Shown: positions 15,536 through 18,715 of the stretch, piece after piece | Numbering within the stretch: position 1 is the stretch's first letter | How the letters are laid out: every line of letters starts with the position of its first letter | From: XYA12-FULL-58-9 sp001798605 | GTDB taxonomy: Bacteria > Myxococcota > XYA12-FULL-58-9 | Length of the DNA stretch: 18,715 nt | Assembly (NCBI GenBank): GCA_036736205.1 | Contig: DAINMX010000117.1 | Location: forward strand, 1 to 18,715 | Direction of reading: 5' to 3' | Made by a program: the position numbers and the translations under genes | The notes under the pieces: model-generated | The model's input: the letters and a program-made list of their open reading frames with translations, nothing else | The model's database searches: none | Told to the model about the DNA's origin: nothing

Positions 15536-16762
15536 TTAGCTCCTTGGATCCAGGTAGTCGGAATACCAGAGGTTGCCGAGCGGGAGCCCCTCGGCCACAA
15601 GCTCTCGAACAGTGGCATCGTCGGCTGCCCGACGCACCGTCGAAAAGCCGTCTGCGCCCTTCTCTAGAATCCAGACCTCATCTGGGGCCAGCGCGTTCAC
15701 CAGGTAAGGCTGATGGGTCGTCAGGAAGATCTGCGGCGCGGGCTTTTTCCCGTTGGCGTGCGCTCGAAATTCGGTGGCCAACGCCTCCAACAGCTTGTGA
15801 TAGAGGCCGTTCTCTGGCTCCTCGATGCAGATGAACGGTGCCGGCTCAGGGTCTTCGAGGAGGAGCAGGTAGGCAAACATCTTGAGCGTTCCGTCAGACA
15901 TTTGCTGCGCAAGGAACGGATCCCGAAAGGGTCCATCGTTGAAGCGGAGCAAGAGCCGCTTGTCCTCTGTGGGTTTGGTGTCGATGCTGCGAATGCCAGG
16001 GATCTTTTTGCCGATACGCGAAAGAACTTCCTTGAGCTCTTGGGGATGCTCACGCTCCATGAACTGAACGACGTTGCCGATATTGTCGCCATGGATGTTC
16101 AGGTGCTTCTGCGGGCCGGCAAGCGGCAAGCCTCGCGCCGCGTCGGGTGTGAAATAGCTCAAGTACCAACCCTGGATGAAATTGCGAAATCGGGTGATGC
16201 GCGGGTGCTCCTTGAGGGCGCCAAGGGTTGCGATAGCGAGCTTGCGGTTATCGGTGAGCTCAACGGGCACGCGTGCCGCATCCTCACCCTCGAAGGTTTC
16301 CTCACCGGACCACGCCAAGCCCTTCCCGTCGTCAAGAATGAGAAAGGCGAAAGGCTGGCCGCTCCTGCCCTGCTTCTTTCGCCATTGACGCAGACATTCC
16401 CTCTGCACGTAGGGACGCCCTTTCTTGTCGGCGCCAATGGAGAGCTCGTAGGTAATCGGACGGTCGGCGGCACTTTCTCGATAGTAGATTTCAAAACGAA
16501 TTGGACCGGTCTGGCCCGCAGACAGAAGCCTGGAAAGCCCACCACGCTGCCGAGCGTCACATGCTTCTTCCACTCCAAGCGAAAGACAGTCGGAGAGAAA
16601 CCCGAAGGCGTCGAAGAGTGTGCTTTTGCCGGATCCGTTCTTGCCGATGACAGCCACGAGTGACCTGAGGGGATCGTTCTTCTTCTGGTTCCACAGACAA
16701 CCCAGAGTCAAGTCTCGCAGCGCTCGGTAGTTCTGAATTCGTATTCCTTCAATGATGGGCAT
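15536..16762 (-). CDS. AAA_21-type ATPase downstream of drmMI
   Basis: 408 residues from ATG 16762, preceded by AAGGAG with about 6-base spacing; a GTG one codon upstream is an alternative. Motifs are Walker A VIGKNGSGKSTLFDAF (38-53), signature QQMSDGTLKMFAYL (286-299), Walker B PFICIEEPENGLYH (309-322) and H-switch IFLTTHQPYLVNAL (345-358). It belongs to the predicted-ATPase (COG4637-like) branch of SMC-type heads and differs clearly from the next ATPase, so the two are not a recent duplication. No TOPRIM or HNH domain is present. It starts 19 bases after the drmMI stop, with no sign of a terminator between, so it is probably transcribed with the methylase. The partner and target are unknown. 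Confidence 0.87.
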   Translation of the reverse strand: MPIIEGIRIQNYRALRDLTLGCLWNQKKNDPLRSLVAVIGKNGSGKSTLFDAFGFLSDCLSLGVEEACDARQRGGLSRLLSAGQTGPIRFEIYYRESAADRPITYELSIGADKKGRPYVQRECLRQWRKKQGRSGQPFAFLILDDGKGLAWSGEETFEGEDAARVPVELTDNRKLAIATLGALKEHPRITRFRNFIQGWYLSYFTPDAARGLPLAGPQKHLNIHGDNIGNVVQFMEREHPQELKEVLSRIGKKIPGIRSIDTKPTEDKRLLLRFNDGPFRDPFLAQQMSDGTLKMFAYLLLLEDPEPAPFICIEEPENGLYHKLLEALATEFRAHANGKKPAPQIFLTTHQPYLVNALAPDEVWILEKGADGFSTVRRAADDATVRELVAEGLPLGNLWYSDYLDPRS

Positions 16763-16781
16763 CACTCACTCCTTCGGGGCT

Positions 16782-18715
16782 TCAGAACAGCTTCTTCTGC
16801 CCCACTGCTTCGGCTGCTTCCTGCTTCTTGGCTTTGGCGGAGGTCTTCCCACTCTTCTTGCCACTCTTCTTGCCGCTGCCCTTGGCTGCCCCATCGGACT
16901 GCGCAGGTTTCAGCCTCGCCTCATCCCCGAGCTTCCTCTCCTCGGCCGCCCGCTGGGCGTTCAGCTCCAGAAGACGCGCCAACACCTCGTCGCGGATCTC
17001 ATCGGGCCAACGGTAGCGCCAGGGTTTCTTGCGCCTGCGCGTTCGGCCTGAGTTCTCATCTTCGTCCTCGTCATCCTCTTCGTAGTCGAGGATGAACTCG
17101 CACTTGGGTTTGATGTCGCTCCAGCCGTAGGCGTCGAGCACGGCACGATCCATGGCGTCGTGCAGCTCGCGCAACTTTAGGATTCCCGGCAAGGTTTCGT
17201 CGGGGTCGTGGAAACGGTTGTATGTTTTGGTCAGACCCTCCTCGTTCTGCACAAGCACTTCCGAGCGCAATCCAAGGTAATCGGACCCGATCCGCTCTAG
17301 GGCATCGCGTGTTCGCCAACCCTCAGGAAATGGGTAAGTGTCGAAGCAGTCGGAGAGCGCGTACTGAAGGTCATCCTTCAGCGTAGCACTGAAGAAACGG
17401 GCCCAAACCTCATGGGTTCGCGACTGAAGGACGGCGAACGATGCTTCGTCGTCAAATGCGAACACGACAACCTTCTCGTTCATGACCCAATTGGCCGGTA
17501 TGAAAGTGAACGCGAAAGCGTTCGCGACACGGGATGTGGCCAGTATGCGCGAGAGACCCCTTGTCGCAGCCTGCATTCCAGGGCGCTTCTCGGCGTATTG
17601 CCACCAATGCCGTTTATAGGACTCGCGGTTGTTGAGCAGACGCTGTGGGCGCACTTTCGTTTCGACCAACTCCATAAGAGCTGGCCATCGTCGTGCTTCA
17701 GGCTCACTGAGGTCTCCGAAATTGATGATGTACCGTGCCGGGAGCAGCCTCGGCATCCTCATAAGGTCTTCACCCCCCACGTACGGGAAGATCCGTTCAG
17801 CGTTGCGCGCATCTACCTTGATCAAACGGTGCATCTCGGCGACCGGCGACGAGACCCCTTCCGTGTCGTCATCGTCAAAGATGAACCCGAGGCCATACAC
17901 ATCGTACCCTTTCGAACTAAGACCGGTGTTTGCGACGAGAGCATCGGGGTTGTCATGCCCACCTGCGTGAAAGAGGTAGGCGGTGATCGTAGACCGTGAA
18001 GCGCCATCGAGATCAAAGGGACCGAAAAGCGGTCCTTTTGACGTCCAGATGAGGCTGACGATCACGGCGGCCTGTCCCGGCCATTTGTATCGCCGCCGCG
18101 CTCCGTAGATTGTGCCACCATTCTGGCAAATCCATCGTAGGCCCGTCGTCCTCGTATCTCCTTGACCAATCGTTTTTGTGGCAACAAGCCCAAACGTGCC
18201 GCCGCTTCTGAGTTTCTCGAATACCCCGCGGAAGAAATGAGCGACAAGATCACTATTGCCGTGACTGTCGCGATGAATGCTCTTCAGCCAGTCTAAGTAA
18301 CCCTGAGGGGACGAGCTGAGGAGGGTGTTCCTCCCAGCGAACGGCGGATTCCCCACGAAGCAATCAAACCCGGGGTTCTCCCGTCCAAACACCTCCGGAA
18401 ACTCAACCTGCCAATGGAACGGGACGACGGCCGGTCGCTTCTCTCTCAGCTCGTCGGCCTGTGCTTGAAGGCTCCTCGTGTCCCCCTTGCCGTTCAACCA
18501 GCTAGTCACCGCTTCGGCCAGCTTGTCGCGGTTGCTCTTGCGGTCCTTGTCCTTCTCTGCTCCGAAGAAGGCAGAGATCACCAGGTCGCCCATGAGCCGC
18601 GCATCAGCGAGGGCGTCTTCGGCGTCCTTGAGCAGATGACGCTTGGCGTTGGTGTTGTCCGAGTCGCCCATGGCCAGGAGTTCGGTGCGCAAGCGCACCG
18701 CTTCGTCCACCCGGT
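16782..18715 (-). CDS. drmMI: DISARM adenine methylase DrmMI, C-terminal part (5' end outside window)
   Basis: The frame is open to the right edge, so about 645 C-terminal residues are visible; a GTG at 18710 is probably internal. FHWQVEFPEVFG then GFDCFVGNPPFAG contains the NPPF catalytic motif of N6-adenine methylases (NPPF around 18339-18350). The SAM-binding motif I lies outside. GGTFGLVATKTIGQG follows. The middle part (YVGGEDLMRMPRL, RWPALMELVETKVRP) and the end (KPWRYRWPDEIRDEVLARLL) are typical of Eco57I-like DISARM methylases. The C terminus is an acidic stretch then a Lys/Gly/Ala tail. In class 1 DISARM this enzyme marks host DNA so that DrmA-DrmB spare it. Its order before drmA, drmB and drmC supports class 1; drmD would be expected further right. 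Confidence 0.85.
   Translation of the reverse strand, partial: RVDEAVRLRTELLAMGDSDNTNAKRHLLKDAEDALADARLMGDLVISAFFGAEKDKDRKSNRDKLAEAVTSWLNGKGDTRSLQAQADELREKRPAVVPFHWQVEFPEVFGRENPGFDCFVGNPPFAGRNTLLSSSPQGYLDWLKSIHRDSHGNSDLVAHFFRGVFEKLRSGGTFGLVATKTIGQGDTRTTGLRWICQNGGTIYGARRRYKWPGQAAVIVSLIWTSKGPLFGPFDLDGASRSTITAYLFHAGGHDNPDALVANTGLSSKGYDVYGLGFIFDDDDTEGVSSPVAEMHRLIKVDARNAERIFPYVGGEDLMRMPRLLPARYIINFGDLSEPEARRWPALMELVETKVRPQRLLNNRESYKRHWWQYAEKRPGMQAATRGLSRILATSRVANAFAFTFIPANWVMNEKVVVFAFDDEASFAVLQSRTHEVWARFFSATLKDDLQYALSDCFDTYPFPEGWRTRDALERIGSDYLGLRSEVLVQNEEGLTKTYNRFHDPDETLPGILKLRELHDAMDRAVLDAYGWSDIKPKCEFILDYEEDDEDEDENSGRTRRRKKPWRYRWPDEIRDEVLARLLELNAQRAAEERKLGDEARLKPAQSDGAAKGSGKKSGKKSGKTSAKAKKQEAAEAVGQKKLF
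16849..16872 (-). repeat. Tandem 12-base repeat in the drmMI tail
   Basis: CCACTCTTCTTG occurs twice back to back on the + strand and encodes Lys-Lys-Ser-Gly twice in the basic C-terminal tail of the methylase. Replication slippage could change the count in frame. Confidence 0.8.

Noticed and set aside
18708..18710. GTG 18710 as the true start of the methylase
   Set aside because: The frame stays open to the window edge and the required SAM-binding motif I is missing, so the gene must begin further right.
1..18715. CRISPR array, tRNA, rRNA or insertion sequence
   Set aside because: I saw no regularly spaced repeats, no cloverleaf-like segment, no rRNA-like stretch and no transposase motif.

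Overview
This is a GC-rich bacterial window, probably from a draft or metagenome-derived scaffold because it contains a 100-base run of N at 14119-14218. It has two parts. Positions 1-4310 look like core chromosome on the + strand: the end of hemA, then hemC, hemD and hemB as overlapping genes, followed by a secreted endonuclease-I-type protein. The hemA-C-D-B order and GC-rich codon use fit Myxococcota/deltaproteobacteria-like or similar high-GC lineages. The sequence alone does not fix the taxon.

From about 4311 to the right edge, almost everything is on the - strand and reads as an antiphage defence island. Transcription runs from high to low coordinates. The core is a class 1 DISARM locus: the C-terminal part of an Eco57I-type adenine methylase (drmMI, open at the right edge), the helicase drmA, the DUF1998 protein drmB and the phospholipase-D-like drmC. 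The last three are joined by 4-base ATGA overlaps. A drmD helicase would be expected beyond the right edge. Between drmMI and drmA sits an extra module: two different SMC/OLD-like AAA ATPases without a visible nuclease domain, and a small gene cut by the N gap. The two visible ends of that gene (a GTG start touching the ATPase stop, and a TGA overlapping the drmA ATG) are both readable.

Downstream of drmC are a tiny ORF with a strong ribosome binding site that resembles a winged-helix fragment, then two tandem AbiE (type IV toxin-antitoxin) modules. The right AbiE has an intact antitoxin but a toxin cut short at about 6705. The left AbiE looks complete. Each antitoxin promoter overlaps a strong dyad, consistent with the known autorepression by AbiEi proteins. 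The right one predicts a nearly leaderless mRNA. Just past the left toxin, at the border with core DNA, is a roughly 27-residue remnant of an SNF2-type helicase Walker A region. It suggests that an earlier helicase-containing system was lost at this spot.

The points most worth following are the ATPase/small-protein module inside DISARM, the gene hidden by the assembly gap, the helicase remnant at the island edge, and the two dyad-overlapped AbiE promoters. I saw no tRNA, rRNA, CRISPR array, integrase or insertion sequence.
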